DNA of 64,000 bases from Acidobacteriota bacterium (GCA_029781855.1 JAKOVX010000012.1:110318-174317), one strand, 5' to 3'. Positions 1-8,744 are shown, counted from the stretch's first letter. Made by a program: numbers and translations. Notes: generated from the sequence alone by a model not told the origin.

Positions 1-1429
1 AGATCTGCGTACCTATTCCCGGATTTGTTCCCGCACCCACGAAGTATAAACCCTTAACTTTCTTTGAAAAATTCTTCGGGCGGAAGATCGCTGTCTGCAT
101 TAGCGTGTGGGCTAATCCGAGCGCTGAGCCCTTAAACGCATTGTAATCCGCGGCAAAATTCTCGACCGTGTATATGCGCTTGTATTCGATCTTTTCGCGT
201 AAGCCTGGCAATCCCATCTCCTTTTCCATTAATGATAGGACATGGTCGGCGTACTGTTCTTGCCGCTCTTCAGAGATCTCAAGCCCGGAGGCGATCGGGA
301 CGAGAACGAACAAATTCTCTTTGCCGTCAGGAGCCACGTTCGGATCAGTGACGCTTGGTGCACAAATGTACAGCGATGGCTCATCAGGCAGCGTCGGGTC
401 CTTATATATGTCGTCGAAGTTCTTTCGCCAGTCTTCCGAGAAAAGTAAATTGTGATGGATCAGACTCGGCAGCTTCTCGCTGACACCGAGATACATAATA
501 AACGCCGACGGTGCCATCACTCGTTTTTTCCAGTAACGTTCTGAAAAGGTCCGGTCCTTTTCCTTGAGCATTTTCGTCTCGGTGAACCACATATCCGCGT
601 TCGAGATAACGATATCGGCATTGTGGCTCTCGCCATTCTCCAGCCGAACTCCTTTCGCGACGCCATTTTCGACGATGATCTCGGCGACGGGAGCATCAGT
701 GTTCATGACCGCACCGTTCTTTTCGGCTACCCGGACCAACGCCCTGATCAGCTCGTAAAAACCGCCCTGCGGATAAAACACACCCTGATTAAAGTCCATG
801 TGCGACATCAGGTTGTAGAGTGCAGGGGCCTCGTACGGCGACGTTCCGAGGAATACCATCGTGTATTCCATCACCTGCCGCAACTTCTGCGATTTGAAGA
901 ACCGGGAGACGAAGGTGTGCATTTTCGAAAACACCGACAGTTTCTGCCCCTCGGTCGCGACACGTTTGTTCAGAAAATCGAATACCGTGTCGTAGTTCTT
1001 ATACATGAAATGCTGGGTCGCAACGCCGTATTGATACTCAGACTGTTTCAGGTACGTACGCAGTTTGTCGCCCGCACCAGGTTCAATAGTGTCGAACGAC
1101 GCAGCGTCACGGTCGATGTCTGAATGGATATCGAGCTGGTCCGAGCCTTCGCGAAAAAATATCCGGTACGAAGGCGAGAGCTGGACCAGGTCGAGATGAT
1201 CCTCGATCTTCTCACCCATCAATTCAAAAAAATGCCGGAACAGGTCCGGGGCAAGATACCACGACGGACCCATATCAAACGTAAAACCGTTCTCTTCGAA
1301 GATATTCGCTCTTCCGCCAAGGTTGCCGTTCTTCTCAAAAACCGTTACGTCGTAGCCCTTTTTAGCAAAAAGGCCGGCTGTTCCCAGCCCGCCAATTCCT
1401 GCTCCGATAATGATAACCTTCTTATTCAT
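1..1429 (-). CDS. crtI: Phytoene desaturase (CrtI family), 3' end beyond window
   Basis: Carotenoid biosynthesis: an FAD-dependent desaturase that introduces double bonds into phytoene on the way to lycopene, probably membrane-associated. The frame is open from ATG at 1427-1429 to the left edge, giving 476 codons, close to the roughly 490-500 of the family, so only the last residues are missing. An FAD-binding GAGIGG lies at residues 9-14, and the C-terminal family block reads FVGAGTNPG near the edge. The start codon lies inside the last codons of the upstream phytoene synthase gene (8-nt overlap), which implies translational coupling. A diapophytoene or carotene oxidoreductase of the same family is possible; the CrtB partner favours phytoene desaturation. 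Confidence 0.9.
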   Translation of the reverse strand, partial: MNKKVIIIGAGIGGLGTAGLFAKKGYDVTVFEKNGNLGGRANIFEENGFTFDMGPSWYLAPDLFRHFFELMGEKIEDHLDLVQLSPSYRIFFREGSDQLDIHSDIDRDAASFDTIEPGAGDKLRTYLKQSEYQYGVATQHFMYKNYDTVFDFLNKRVATEGQKLSVFSKMHTFVSRFFKSQKLRQVMEYTMVFLGTSPYEAPALYNLMSHMDFNQGVFYPQGGFYELIRALVRVAEKNGAVMNTDAPVAEIIVENGVAKGVRLENGESHNADIVISNADMWFTETKMLKEKDRTFSERYWKKRVMAPSAFIMYLGVSEKLPSLIHHNLLFSEDWRKNFDDIYKDPTLPDEPSLYICAPSVTDPNVAPDGKENLFVLVPIASGLEISEERQEQYADHVLSLMEKEMGLPGLREKIEYKRIYTVENFAADYNAFKGSALGLAHTLMQTAIFRPKNFSKKVKGLYFVGAGTNPGIGTQI

Positions 1430-2306
1430 AGACGCCCGCCAGGGCCCATATCGACAACCTTATCTTTTTCCTCAGTCCGGTCCGCACTCGGCCGCGATAA
1501 ACATTGTATCCCGCACGCTCGATCTCGCCCAATATTGCTTTGTACAGGACGTAGGATATCTTGACCGCTAGACGGCCTCGCCAATTTAGCATTTTGATCC
1601 CTGGGAATGCCTCGCGGTAGATCTGCTTGTTGCGCTCGATCTGAAACTTCATAAAATCGACGAACCGGTCATCGTATCTCTTCCTTCCGAGGTCCGTGAT
1701 CTCCAGGCCAAATCTCGCAAGCTCGTCCTCGGGCATGTAAACCCGCCCGAGCTCGTCCCAGTCCTCTTTTATATCGCGGAGGAAGTTGGTGAGTTGAAAG
1801 GCGTAGCCTAATTTGATCGCGTGTGGGAACGCATCGGGCGTCGAGAAGCCGACGATACGGGTGACCATCAGACCAATGACGCCGGCCGAGCCGTACATAT
1901 ATTCTTCGAGCTCGGCGTAGTTCGCATACGACTTCTTGTCCTCGTCCATGAACATGGATTTGAGAAACGCCTCGCCGTCCTCAACCGGTATGTCATATTT
2001 CTTAAATGCGTGAACGATCGCCGCCATCACCGGATCGTCCGAACCGCCCTCGTCCATTGCCGCTAACCACTGCTGACGCCATTCCTCAAGCTGGGCGACA
2101 CGCTCGGCACGCGTCGTCGTTCCGGGATCATCGACGATCTCGTCCGGGATGCGGGCGAAAGCATAGACCGCATAAATACCATCGCGCGTCTCTCGCGGGA
2201 AGAACTGCGTTGCGAAGTAGAAACTCGTTCCGTACCGCCGCGTTATCTCGCGGCACTCCAGGAGTCCCGTTGCGATCAGGTCGTTATTATCTCGTAATTC
2301 TCGCAT
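1422..2306 (-). CDS. crtB: Phytoene synthase
   Basis: Condenses two geranylgeranyl diphosphates head-to-head into phytoene, the first committed carotenoid step. At 294 aa it has normal family length. The two Asp-rich substrate/Mg motifs are present: DEIVDD at residues 55-60 and NFLRDIKED at 174-182. An upstream aromatic stretch (YAVYAFAR) fits the squalene/phytoene synthase fold. It overlaps the start of crtI by 8 nt, so the pair forms an operon. A hopanoid-type HpnC/HpnD synthase is the main alternative, but the crtI partner argues for carotenoids. Confidence 0.9.
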   Translation of the reverse strand: MRELRDNNDLIATGLLECREITRRYGTSFYFATQFFPRETRDGIYAVYAFARIPDEIVDDPGTTTRAERVAQLEEWRQQWLAAMDEGGSDDPVMAAIVHAFKKYDIPVEDGEAFLKSMFMDEDKKSYANYAELEEYMYGSAGVIGLMVTRIVGFSTPDAFPHAIKLGYAFQLTNFLRDIKEDWDELGRVYMPEDELARFGLEITDLGRKRYDDRFVDFMKFQIERNKQIYREAFPGIKMLNWRGRLAVKISYVLYKAILGEIERAGYNVYRGRVRTGLRKKIRLSIWALAGVYE

Positions 2307-2422
2307 TACCCTCTAAGAAGCCTCGCGAACAGCATTAGAACGCCGGGCTGACAACCCGTGCAAAGTCGTGATGAAAGGATGTTCGTTATCTTAGCTTGTT
2401 TGGATTCAAAAAAGATAGATAT

Positions 2423-3394
2423 TTATTGGCCGCTCCTCAAAAAGTCGCGAACCAGTTTCATATCTTCCCAAACTTCGCGTTTCTTGTGCGGGTCGCGAAG
2501 AAGGTAGGCGGGGTGAAATGTCGGCATTACTTTGCAGCCTTGGTAATCGTGAAAATGGCCGCGGAGCTTACCTATCGGAACTTTGGTCTCTAGCAGATTG
2601 TGGGCCGCGGTCGCACCGAGGACCACGATCACTCTGGGCTCAATGACGGCGATCTCGCGGAGGAGGAACGGTTTGCAGGCAACGGTTTCGTCGGGCTCAG
2701 GGGCACGGTTGCCGGGTGGACGGCATCGATTGATGTTCCCAATGAACACGTCTTTCCGCGGGATCTGCAACCCCTTTTCGATGATATCCGTCAGCAATTG
2801 GCCGGCACGCCCGACAAATGGTTCGCCCTTTTGGTCCTCATCCGCTCCGGGAGCTTCGCCGACGAACATCAATCTTGCATTGAAATTGCCGACGCTGTTT
2901 ACGACCTGGCTGCGGCCAAGCGTTGAGAGTTTGCAGCGAGTGCAGTTCGGCCCGATCTCTGCCCGGATCCGGAGAATTGCAGCCTCATTTTCGCTGGTCT
3001 CGAGGGCGTTGCTCGGTTGTTTCATTGTTTCAGAGTTCCGCTGTGGTTCATTTGTCACCCGTGTTTCAGGTGCTTCAGCAGTTTCAGGCGTTTCACCGGG
3101 ACGGCCAAGCCTCGCTGACGCGAGCGGCCGGTCGGATAGTGTCGGCAGAGATGACAGTCGAGAATGCCCCGCGGGACGCGGCTCGTCAGCCTTTTTCGGC
3201 TCAATTTTTGGTTGAATTCGCGGCGTCGCGGGTTTCGGAGCGAGTCGGACCTGCGATTCCGCAGCGATAGGTTCGGTACATCTGTCTCCCAACAGGTCCG
3301 CGGAAAGGGCATCGACGCCGAGTTCCTGAAGGAACAAGATCTGTTCCCGCAGATCAGCGATCAGCTCGGATTTCTCGAAAGATTGTGGCATCAC
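2423..3394 (-). CDS. Uracil-DNA glycosylase, Fe-S family 4/5 type
   Basis: Base-excision repair enzyme removing uracil from DNA. The C-terminal 175 residues carry the family features: Cys151, Cys154, Cys224 and Cys240 spaced as the 4Fe-4S ligands, the catalytic GEAPG block at 179-183 followed by GEPFVGRAGQLL, and HPAYL at 294-298. At 323 aa it is longer than the catalytic core because of an N-terminal helix (residues 1-30) and a low-complexity Pro/Glu/Ala linker (about 45-150), a build common in the phage SPO1-polymerase-like branch. The linker DNA (about 3000-3100) contains several degenerate GTTTCA repeats. The start lies 1 nt after the coaBC stop, so the two are probably cotranscribed. Confidence 0.9.
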   Translation of the reverse strand: MMPQSFEKSELIADLREQILFLQELGVDALSADLLGDRCTEPIAAESQVRLAPKPATPRIQPKIEPKKADEPRPAGHSRLSSLPTLSDRPLASARLGRPGETPETAEAPETRVTNEPQRNSETMKQPSNALETSENEAAILRIRAEIGPNCTRCKLSTLGRSQVVNSVGNFNARLMFVGEAPGADEDQKGEPFVGRAGQLLTDIIEKGLQIPRKDVFIGNINRCRPPGNRAPEPDETVACKPFLLREIAVIEPRVIVVLGATAAHNLLETKVPIGKLRGHFHDYQGCKVMPTFHPAYLLRDPHKKREVWEDMKLVRDFLRSGQ

Positions 3395-3395
3395 C

Positions 3396-4655
3396 TTAGG
3401 TTGAGTGCCTTAATCTTACTACTTCGTCGAGTATCTTGTCAGCCAGCTCCCTTTTGGACATCAGCGGAAGTTCGGTCTCGGAGGTATGCGAAACGATCGT
3501 CGCAATGTTGGTGTCGGTGTTAAAACCTGCTCCGGCCTTGGTGATGTCGTTCGCGATGACGAGGTCGAGGCCCTTTTTTTCCATTTTCGAACGAGCATAA
3601 CCGACAACGTCGTTTGTCTCGGCGGCAAATCCTACGACGAGCATCCCGTCATGACGCGATCTGGACACTTCGGCCAGGATGTCGGGCGTCTTTTTGAGTT
3701 CAAGCGTCATCGTGTCGCGGCCTTCTTTTTTGATCTTGGCATCCGCGGCGTTCGCCGGGGCGTAATCGGCAACAGCAGCCGCTCCGATAAATACGGTCGT
3801 GTTCGCGAGTTCATTTTTGACCGCAGCGAACATCTCGTCAGCCGTGATGCCGCGAATGACCCTGACGTTCCGGGGCGACTCGACCGTGGTTGCACCCGCA
3901 ACGACAGTCACGTTCGCACCTCGCGCGGCAGCGGCCTCGGCGACCGCAAAACCCATTTTCCCTGACGAATGATTGGAAATGAATCGCACAGGATCGATCG
4001 CCTCGCGCGTACCGCCGACAGTGATAAGGATATGCTCATTTTTTAGGTCGAGTGAGTGCGGCGCTGAGCCACCCGCTACCGCCGATGGTTCTGACTCTCT
4101 GCGTCCCTGCGTCTCAGCGGCTAACAACGCCATTGCCTGAGCAACTATATTTTCGACGTCCTCGAGCTTCCCCGTCCCAACTGTTTTGCACGCCAGTTCG
4201 CCGGCCACCGGCTCGACAAAGTGAACGCCGTCATTCTTGAGCTGAGCGACATTCCGCTGCGTTGCGGGCTGTTCCCACATCGTCGTGTTCATAGCCGGAG
4301 CGATCATCACTGGAGCAGTCGTGGCCAGATAGGTCGAGGAAAGAAAGTCGTCCGCAACGCCGTTCGCGAATTTGGCGATGATATTAGCGGTCGCGGGAAC
4401 GATCAGCAGCAGGTCGATATTCTGCGAAAAATTGATATGAGCGATCGGATCAGGATTGTCCGCCGCGTAGTCGTCAACGATCACGTGGCGTTCGGTCAGT
4501 GCCTTGAAAGTCAACGGGTGGACAAACTCCGTCGCATGCCGCGTCATCGCCACGCTCACTTCGCAACCCGCCTTTTGCAAAAGCCGCAAGACCTCAACAG
4601 CCTTATACGCCGCGATCCCGCCGCTAACTCCCAATCCAACGCGAAAATTCGCCAT
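3396..4655 (-). CDS. coaBC: Bifunctional phosphopantothenoylcysteine decarboxylase / phosphopantothenate-cysteine ligase
   Basis: Two successive coenzyme A steps in one cytosolic polypeptide. The N-terminal flavoprotein CoaC domain (about 1-175) starts with GVSGGIAAYKA and has the PAMNTTMWE active-site block. The C-terminal CoaB ligase domain (about 205-419) has GGTREAIDPVRFISN and the SSGKMG nucleotide-binding segment, and ELKKTPDIL near its end. At 419 aa it is slightly long: the linker (about residues 179-198) is encoded by a palindrome-bounded repeat, described separately. The udg gene follows after 1 nt. Upstream of the start lies the GxxExxY cassette. Confidence 0.95.
   Translation of the reverse strand: MANFRVGLGVSGGIAAYKAVEVLRLLQKAGCEVSVAMTRHATEFVHPLTFKALTERHVIVDDYAADNPDPIAHINFSQNIDLLLIVPATANIIAKFANGVADDFLSSTYLATTAPVMIAPAMNTTMWEQPATQRNVAQLKNDGVHFVEPVAGELACKTVGTGKLEDVENIVAQAMALLAAETQGRRESEPSAVAGGSAPHSLDLKNEHILITVGGTREAIDPVRFISNHSSGKMGFAVAEAAAARGANVTVVAGATTVESPRNVRVIRGITADEMFAAVKNELANTTVFIGAAAVADYAPANAADAKIKKEGRDTMTLELKKTPDILAEVSRSRHDGMLVVGFAAETNDVVGYARSKMEKKGLDLVIANDITKAGAGFNTDTNIATIVSHTSETELPLMSKRELADKILDEVVRLRHST
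4062..4119. repeat. Palindrome-bounded repeat inside the coaBC linker
   Basis: A 58-bp segment bounded by a 7-bp inverted repeat (CGCTGAG at 4062-4068, CTCAGCG at 4113-4119). It contains CCACCCGCTACCGC (4069-4082), which recurs exactly in the noncoding leader of the DinB-like gene (30198-30211), followed by a tandem-like CTCTGCGTCCCTGCGTCT. It is read through in frame and encodes about 20 linker residues between the two CoaBC domains. That it was inserted is an inference from the shared core and the linker position. Confidence 0.6.
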
Positions 4656-4664
4656 GACTTATTT

Positions 4665-5142
4665 TCCCACGAAAGACACAAAAGGCACTAAAAGTAAAAT
4701 GTGATATCTCAACGTACTATACGCTCATACTCGATTCGCGGGTGGTGTCCAAAATTTACCAGAAGCCCAAGCCGAAACCCACTTGCGTTCAGGTAATTTA
4801 GGACCTGCGATCGGCACACATCGGTGAGTTTCGAGAGTGCTTTTATCTCCACGACGATCGAATCATAACAAATGAAGTCAACTCGAAAGTGCTGCCGAAG
4901 TTTCGTGCCTTTATATTCAAGTTCCATTAGTGCCTGAGGGACAAACGGAATATCTTGGAGCTGAAATTCTAACTCCAGACATTCCTGATAAATGGGCTCG
5001 GTGAACCCAGAGCTCCTTGACTTGTAAACCTCGAAGCAAGCACCAATTATTTTATAGGACTCTTCGGGATATATTATATTCGCCATGCGTGAGAGATTGG
5101 TTGCCCTCTTAAATTATCGTTCTTTTCGTGCCTTTCGTGGGA
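4665..5142. mobile_element. Putative GxxExxY gene cassette with inverted flanks
   Basis: The small GxxExxY gene is bounded by a 21-bp imperfect inverted repeat: TCCCACGAAAGACACAAAAG begins at 4665, and the complement of 5122-5142 reads TCCCACGAAAGGCACGAAAA (18 of 21 positions agree). The repeats lie 23 nt from the stop and 35 nt from the start of the gene. There is no transposase, so if it moves it would need help in trans. The cassette separates coaBC from the DUF1569 gene. Confidence 0.55.
4709..5086 (-). CDS. GxxExxY protein (PD-(D/E)xK-like fold)
   Basis: A 125-aa protein of the GxxExxY family, a widespread group without established function that resembles restriction-type nuclease folds. 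The naming motif is GFTEPIY at about residues 27-33, and the nuclease-like signature is RVDFICYDSIVVEIKAL, with D and ExK placed as in PD-(D/E)xK enzymes. It ends with the usual LGLLVNFG block. Length is typical. The coding DNA looks AT-richer than neighbouring coaBC. It is enclosed by inverted repeats and has no obvious functional link to either neighbour. DNA binding or cleavage is only an inference from the fold. Confidence 0.85.
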   Translation of the reverse strand: MANIIYPEESYKIIGACFEVYKSRSSGFTEPIYQECLELEFQLQDIPFVPQALMELEYKGTKLRQHFRVDFICYDSIVVEIKALSKLTDVCRSQVLNYLNASGFRLGLLVNFGHHPRIEYERIVR

Positions 5143-5150
5143 TTCTCTTC

Positions 5151-5600
5151 TTAAAGCCCAAACTGCCGCAGATGATGATCGACATGCTTATACTGCGTTT
5201 CGCCCCATTGTTTGCCGGTTAGCGGGCCGAAGAAGCCGTGGATATTGCCTTCGGTTCCCGTCTCGCCCAGGCCGTGAAACTCGTCGATCAGCTCCTTTAG
5301 CCTTTCGCGGGTCGATTCGAAATCGGGCTCGTCCTTGATGATCAGCGTCGGGCCGGTCGGTGAATTTTGCGGAAACGGCTTTTCGCCAAGAAAACTGCCC
5401 TTGAAGATCCAGCCGATCGCCTTTCCCAAAAACGCCTGCCGCATCGGCTTTCGCCCGGTCGCCATCTCAAGAGCACGGGCCGCATGCTCCATCATCTGCG
5501 CCGGCGTCATCTTGCCCCATTTCCGCTCCGACTCAGACGTTAAATGGTCGAGTCGATGATTGAGTTCAACGCGCGTCACCTCGTCAAAAATAGTTTTCAT
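5151..5600 (-). CDS. DUF1569 (DinB-like four-helix) protein
   Basis: A 149-aa soluble protein matching the DUF1569 pattern: GKMTPAQMMEHAARALEMA in the first third, then KPFPQNSPTGP and a C-terminal HGFFGPLTGKQWG...YKHVDHHLRQFGL. The conserved histidines (MEH, HGFF, HVDHHL) are placed like metal ligands in the DinB/YfiT superfamily, which includes thiol transferases and stress proteins. Substrate unknown. No signal peptide. It lies just upstream of the GxxExxY cassette on the same strand. Confidence 0.8.
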   Translation of the reverse strand: MKTIFDEVTRVELNHRLDHLTSESERKWGKMTPAQMMEHAARALEMATGRKPMRQAFLGKAIGWIFKGSFLGEKPFPQNSPTGPTLIIKDEPDFESTRERLKELIDEFHGLGETGTEGNIHGFFGPLTGKQWGETQYKHVDHHLRQFGL

Positions 5601-5720
5601 GTTTTCTCAGTAAAAGTAGATAATTCCGCTATATCCAACGAGTATCTTACAACAAAAAGGCATAGACATGTGTGTTAGACTGATTGCGTTCTCAAACGAA
5701 ATTAATTTTGGTCGCCGAGC

Positions 5721-6437
5721 ATGAAACGTGAAGTTACGATAGCAATATTCTTACTTTTTGTTATCGCTCCGATTTCGGCCATTTGTCAGTCAGCGTCCGA
5801 ACTTGGGCTTAGATTAGAAGGTAAATCCGAGCACTGTCGCGAACCAGAACGTAAAGAGGCTGATGTCGACTGCTACACACTAAGGATGACGATAGAGAAC
5901 CAAGGCAGTGAGCCAGTGATCCTAATCAATCCTTCCCTGGCGTACGGTACCGGCCTAAAAGAGATCATTTACCATTTCGACTACAATTCGTACGAGCTAA
6001 GAAAGGGCTTCGTCCATCATGTTGTGGATGTCCCACAGCCGGTTGTCACCGATCCGAATAAGGTCGCAAATTTCAAGGAAATGGCCCAGTTCTTTGGGGG
6101 CGATCGGCCGCCCGAAAATATGACCATCATTTTGCAGCCGATCGAATCATACACCTTTGAAGAATCTTTCGAAGTGGAAAAGGTTTTCCGTTATTCATCA
6201 TGGGAGAACATTCGAAGTCAAAAAGACAAAGTAACGGGAAGAGATATACACTCCATCGAGACTTCGACTCAACGCGAAACGCCAAGTTCATTCAAAATGG
6301 TCTACGAATTCTCGTTTATGCCGTATGTAGCGGATCCAGACCTTTTGGAAAAAATGAGTCAACGATGGCGGCGATATGGAAGGTTGCCCGTGGGAACCAA
6401 TGGCACATACACGATAACCTCTGAACCCATAAGGTAA
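5721..6437 (+). CDS. Secreted protein of unknown function
   Basis: 238 aa. A clear N-terminal signal peptide (KREVTIAIFLLFVIAPISAICQS) predicts export. The mature part begins with a Cys-containing segment (HCREPERKEADVDCYTLRM) and continues with beta-rich sequence resembling an extracellular Ig-like or DUF-type domain (VTIENQGSEPVILINPSL-like pattern). I do not recognise the family. Coding DNA is AT-richer than the neighbours, suggesting a recent or fast-evolving gene. It stands alone on the plus strand. Confidence 0.7.
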   Translation: MKREVTIAIFLLFVIAPISAICQSASELGLRLEGKSEHCREPERKEADVDCYTLRMTIENQGSEPVILINPSLAYGTGLKEIIYHFDYNSYELRKGFVHHVVDVPQPVVTDPNKVANFKEMAQFFGGDRPPENMTIILQPIESYTFEESFEVEKVFRYSSWENIRSQKDKVTGRDIHSIETSTQRETPSSFKMVYEFSFMPYVADPDLLEKMSQRWRRYGRLPVGTNGTYTITSEPIR

Positions 6438-6614
6438 ATCGGTGCCAAATGGCGGGTGCTGATGGGCCCTCCTCAATCCGTAAACCTGGATCCCTAGAAT
6501 CTCCGACAAAAACGTGGTGTAGATTTCGAGTTTCTCCAAAATATTCAACTCTCATAGAGATTCAGGTTCGGCAGGGTTGCTCAGCGCGGGCGGATTAAGC
6601 CACACTAAAATCCG

Positions 6615-7160
6615 ATGGTACAAGAGCCTGAAACAATTTCCACCGAAACCATCTACAAAGGCCGTATTTTCGACATCCGCGTCGATGAGATCCGCGAGGG
6701 CGAGATCGAGTACAAGCGTGAGATCGTCGTACACAGGGGTAGTGCGGTGGTCATCCCTGTTTTCGACGACCTGTCGATCGCCCTGGTGCGGCAATACCGT
6801 CATCCGGCCGGTCAGTATTTGCTCGAGATACCGGCTGGCTCTCTTGAAACAGGCGAAGACCCGTCTGCCGGAGCGCTTCGCGAGCTTGAGGAAGAGATCG
6901 GAGTCCGTGCCGCTAAGATCGAAAAGCTATGCGAGTTTTACGTATCTCCCGGCTTTCTGAGCGAGAAAATGCATCTCTACCTCGCAACCGAACTGACTGA
7001 AACTGAGCAAAATCTCGACCCCGACGAAATAATCGATGTCGAGCGTCTGCCGTTGAAAAAAGCTCTCGAAATGGTCCGCGACAATGAGGTTCACGACGCC
7101 AAAACTATCGTAGCTATTACGCTTGCCGCTTCACGCTTTGGTTTTTCGCTTGCTGATTGA
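6615..7160 (+). CDS. nudF: NUDIX hydrolase, ADP-ribose pyrophosphatase type
   Basis: Hydrolyses ADP-ribose (or related nucleoside diphosphate sugars) to AMP and ribose 5-phosphate, clearing a reactive metabolite in the cytosol. The full NUDIX box is at residues 75-97: G-x5-E starting GSLETGE, then REL-EEE-IGV. Upstream RQYRHPAGQYLLEIPAG and downstream YVSPGFLSEKMHLYLA are typical of the ADP-ribose pyrophosphatase branch. 181 aa is normal. No partner genes are adjacent. Confidence 0.9.
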   Translation: MVQEPETISTETIYKGRIFDIRVDEIREGEIEYKREIVVHRGSAVVIPVFDDLSIALVRQYRHPAGQYLLEIPAGSLETGEDPSAGALRELEEEIGVRAAKIEKLCEFYVSPGFLSEKMHLYLATELTETEQNLDPDEIIDVERLPLKKALEMVRDNEVHDAKTIVAITLAASRFGFSLAD

Positions 7161-7899
7161 TCGCTAAAAAGACCCATTTCTATCTCACATCGATCAACAC
7201 AGCAAACTACGGCCGTGTTTCACATATGATAGATGGTTTTATCAACGGCATTTTGTGATAAGATTGAATAGAGTAGGAGTCATGCTCCCCGATCTTTGAA
7301 AATTTCCGCGTTCGCCTCAACGAGCGAGATGATACGCAGAAACAGACCTCAGTGTCTCGCCCTGAAACAGCTTTTCGCGACCCCAAAAAAGCACTTTGAA
7401 ATATTTTTTTAAAAAACAGCGAAAAAAGAGGGCGATTTCCGCGTAACTGTTGCAAATACAGATATTTATTTGTCCCGCTGACCAGCGGGACAAGCGTGGG
7501 ACAAGCGGGACAAGATTTCCGCGGCAACCTGCAAATAGGCCGTTGTTACTCAGCGGCTTACCAAGGCAATACTTCAACATTCTCGGCGGTTGGTCCGACA
7601 TCATGGAACAATCGCAGTCAACGACCGGTCGTATGAGCTTGGCTCTCCGCGTTGTCAACGTTTGATTCAAAAACCTAGTTTTGGTCGGTTCGCTCCGCGT
7701 TTTGAGGCAAGACGTGGCCCGGCTCAGCGATGTCGTATCCGGCACTCAACTGCTTTTTGGTGTTAGCTCGAGCAGATCAATTGCAGCGACGGACAAGGGC
7801 GGCCCCCTGGAACTCCCCTTTGGGGCTTGACGTTTCTGAGCTACTTCGATATTCTATGCGTTCGCATTTTTGCGGATGTTTGTCTTAGTGTGTGTGAAT
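7161..7899. other. 739-bp gene-free stretch upstream of rplM
   Basis: I see no convincing gene. Two overlapping minus-strand frames (about 7207-7527 and 7317-7745) lack family motifs and good start contexts. Contents: an A/T tract around 7403-7425, the GGGACAA-block hairpin element at 7470-7514, and probably the promoter and leader of the ribosomal protein operon near the right end. I could not assign -35/-10 boxes confidently. Confidence 0.6.
7470..7514. repeat. GGGACAA hairpin element
   Basis: TTGTCCCGCT (7470-7479) and AGCGGGACAA (7484-7493) form a perfect 10-bp stem with a 4-nt loop. Two further direct copies of the block follow (GTGGGACAAG, then CGGGACAAG) up to 7514. Related GTGGGAC blocks recur at 25111-25200. 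Confidence 0.7.
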
Positions 7900-8334
7900 A
7901 TGAGTACTTATTTTCCTAGTGGAAAGGGATTGGCGGAAAATCGCAAATGGCTGGTAGTCGATGCTAAAGGCAAGACCGTCGGCCGCCTCGCCACCGAAGT
8001 CGCGAGAATTCTGTCTGGAAAGAATAACCCCGCGTGGACGCCATTCATGGATATGGGTGACCACTGCGTTGTTATCAACGCCCGTCACGCCCTGTTTACC
8101 GGCTCCAAGGACGACCAAAAGATCTATTACCGCCACACCCTTTATCCGGGCGGTTTGCGTGAGACGACCGTCAAGGAAATGTTCGAGAAGAAGCCTGAAA
8201 AGGTCATCGAACTCGCGGTCAAGGGTATGCTGCCGAAGACCAAACTCGGCAAAGCGATGTTCAAGAAATTAAAGGTTTACGCCGATGCCGAGCATCGTCA
8301 TATGGCTCAAAAACCTGAGGCTAGAGAATTATAG
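7900..8334 (+). CDS. rplM: 50S ribosomal protein L13 (uL13)
   Basis: Large-subunit assembly protein. The start is placed at the ATG giving [17 protein letters not shown] (7900) rather than the upstream in-frame ATG at 7870, because homologues begin just before the KWLVVDA block; product 144 aa against about 142 in E. coli. Family blocks: [31 protein letters not shown] and [19 protein letters not shown]. rpsI follows after 2 nt, the usual rplM-rpsI pair. Confidence 0.95.
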   Translation: MSTYFPSGKGLAENRKWLVVDAKGKTVGRLATEVARILSGKNNPAWTPFMDMGDHCVVINARHALFTGSKDDQKIYYRHTLYPGGLRETTVKEMFEKKPEKVIELAVKGMLPKTKLGKAMFKKLKVYADAEHRHMAQKPEAREL

Positions 8335-8336
8335 TT

Positions 8337-8729
8337 ATGGCAGATATCCAGTATTACGGCACCGGCCGCAGAAAAACCTCGACCGCTCGCGTTTACCTTA
8401 GACCGGGCAGCGGAAAGATCGTTGTCAACAAGCGCGAATTTGTGAACTACTTTCCTAACGAAGCGCTTCAAATGATCATTCGCCAGCCGCTCGAACTTAC
8501 CGAGTCTGTCGATAAGTTCGATATTTTGGTCAACGTCGAGGGCGGAGGAACGGCCGGCCAGGCAGGTGCGGTCCGTCATGGCATCACGCGAGCGTTGATG
8601 GAATATAACGCTGATCTTCGCGGATCGTTGAAGAAAGCCGGTTTCGTTACTCGCGACCCACGCCAGAAAGAGCGTAAGAAATACGGACAGAAAGGTGCCC
8701 GTAAGCGATTCCAGTTCTCGAAACGATAG
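8337..8729 (+). CDS. rpsI: 30S ribosomal protein S9 (uS9)
   Basis: Small-subunit head protein whose basic C-terminal tail reaches the P site. 130 aa. The N-terminal [16 protein letters not shown] and the C-terminal [11 protein letters not shown]...[18 protein letters not shown] blocks are family signatures (here [19 protein letters not shown]). The protein ends in the conserved FQFSKR tail. It is coupled 2 nt after rplM, and a long hairpin repeat follows the stop. Confidence 0.95.
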   Translation: MADIQYYGTGRRKTSTARVYLRPGSGKIVVNKREFVNYFPNEALQMIIRQPLELTESVDKFDILVNVEGGGTAGQAGAVRHGITRALMEYNADLRGSLKKAGFVTRDPRQKERKKYGQKGARKRFQFSKR

Positions 8730-8744
8730 AAAGACGATCTTGGG

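Noticed and set aside
623..1564. Plus-strand frames of 166 and 146 aa over crtI/crtB
   Set aside because: Antisense to well-supported crtI and crtB coding sequence.
7207..7745. Two minus-strand open frames as genes
   Set aside because: They overlap each other, have no motifs, poor starts and skewed composition; treated as noncoding.
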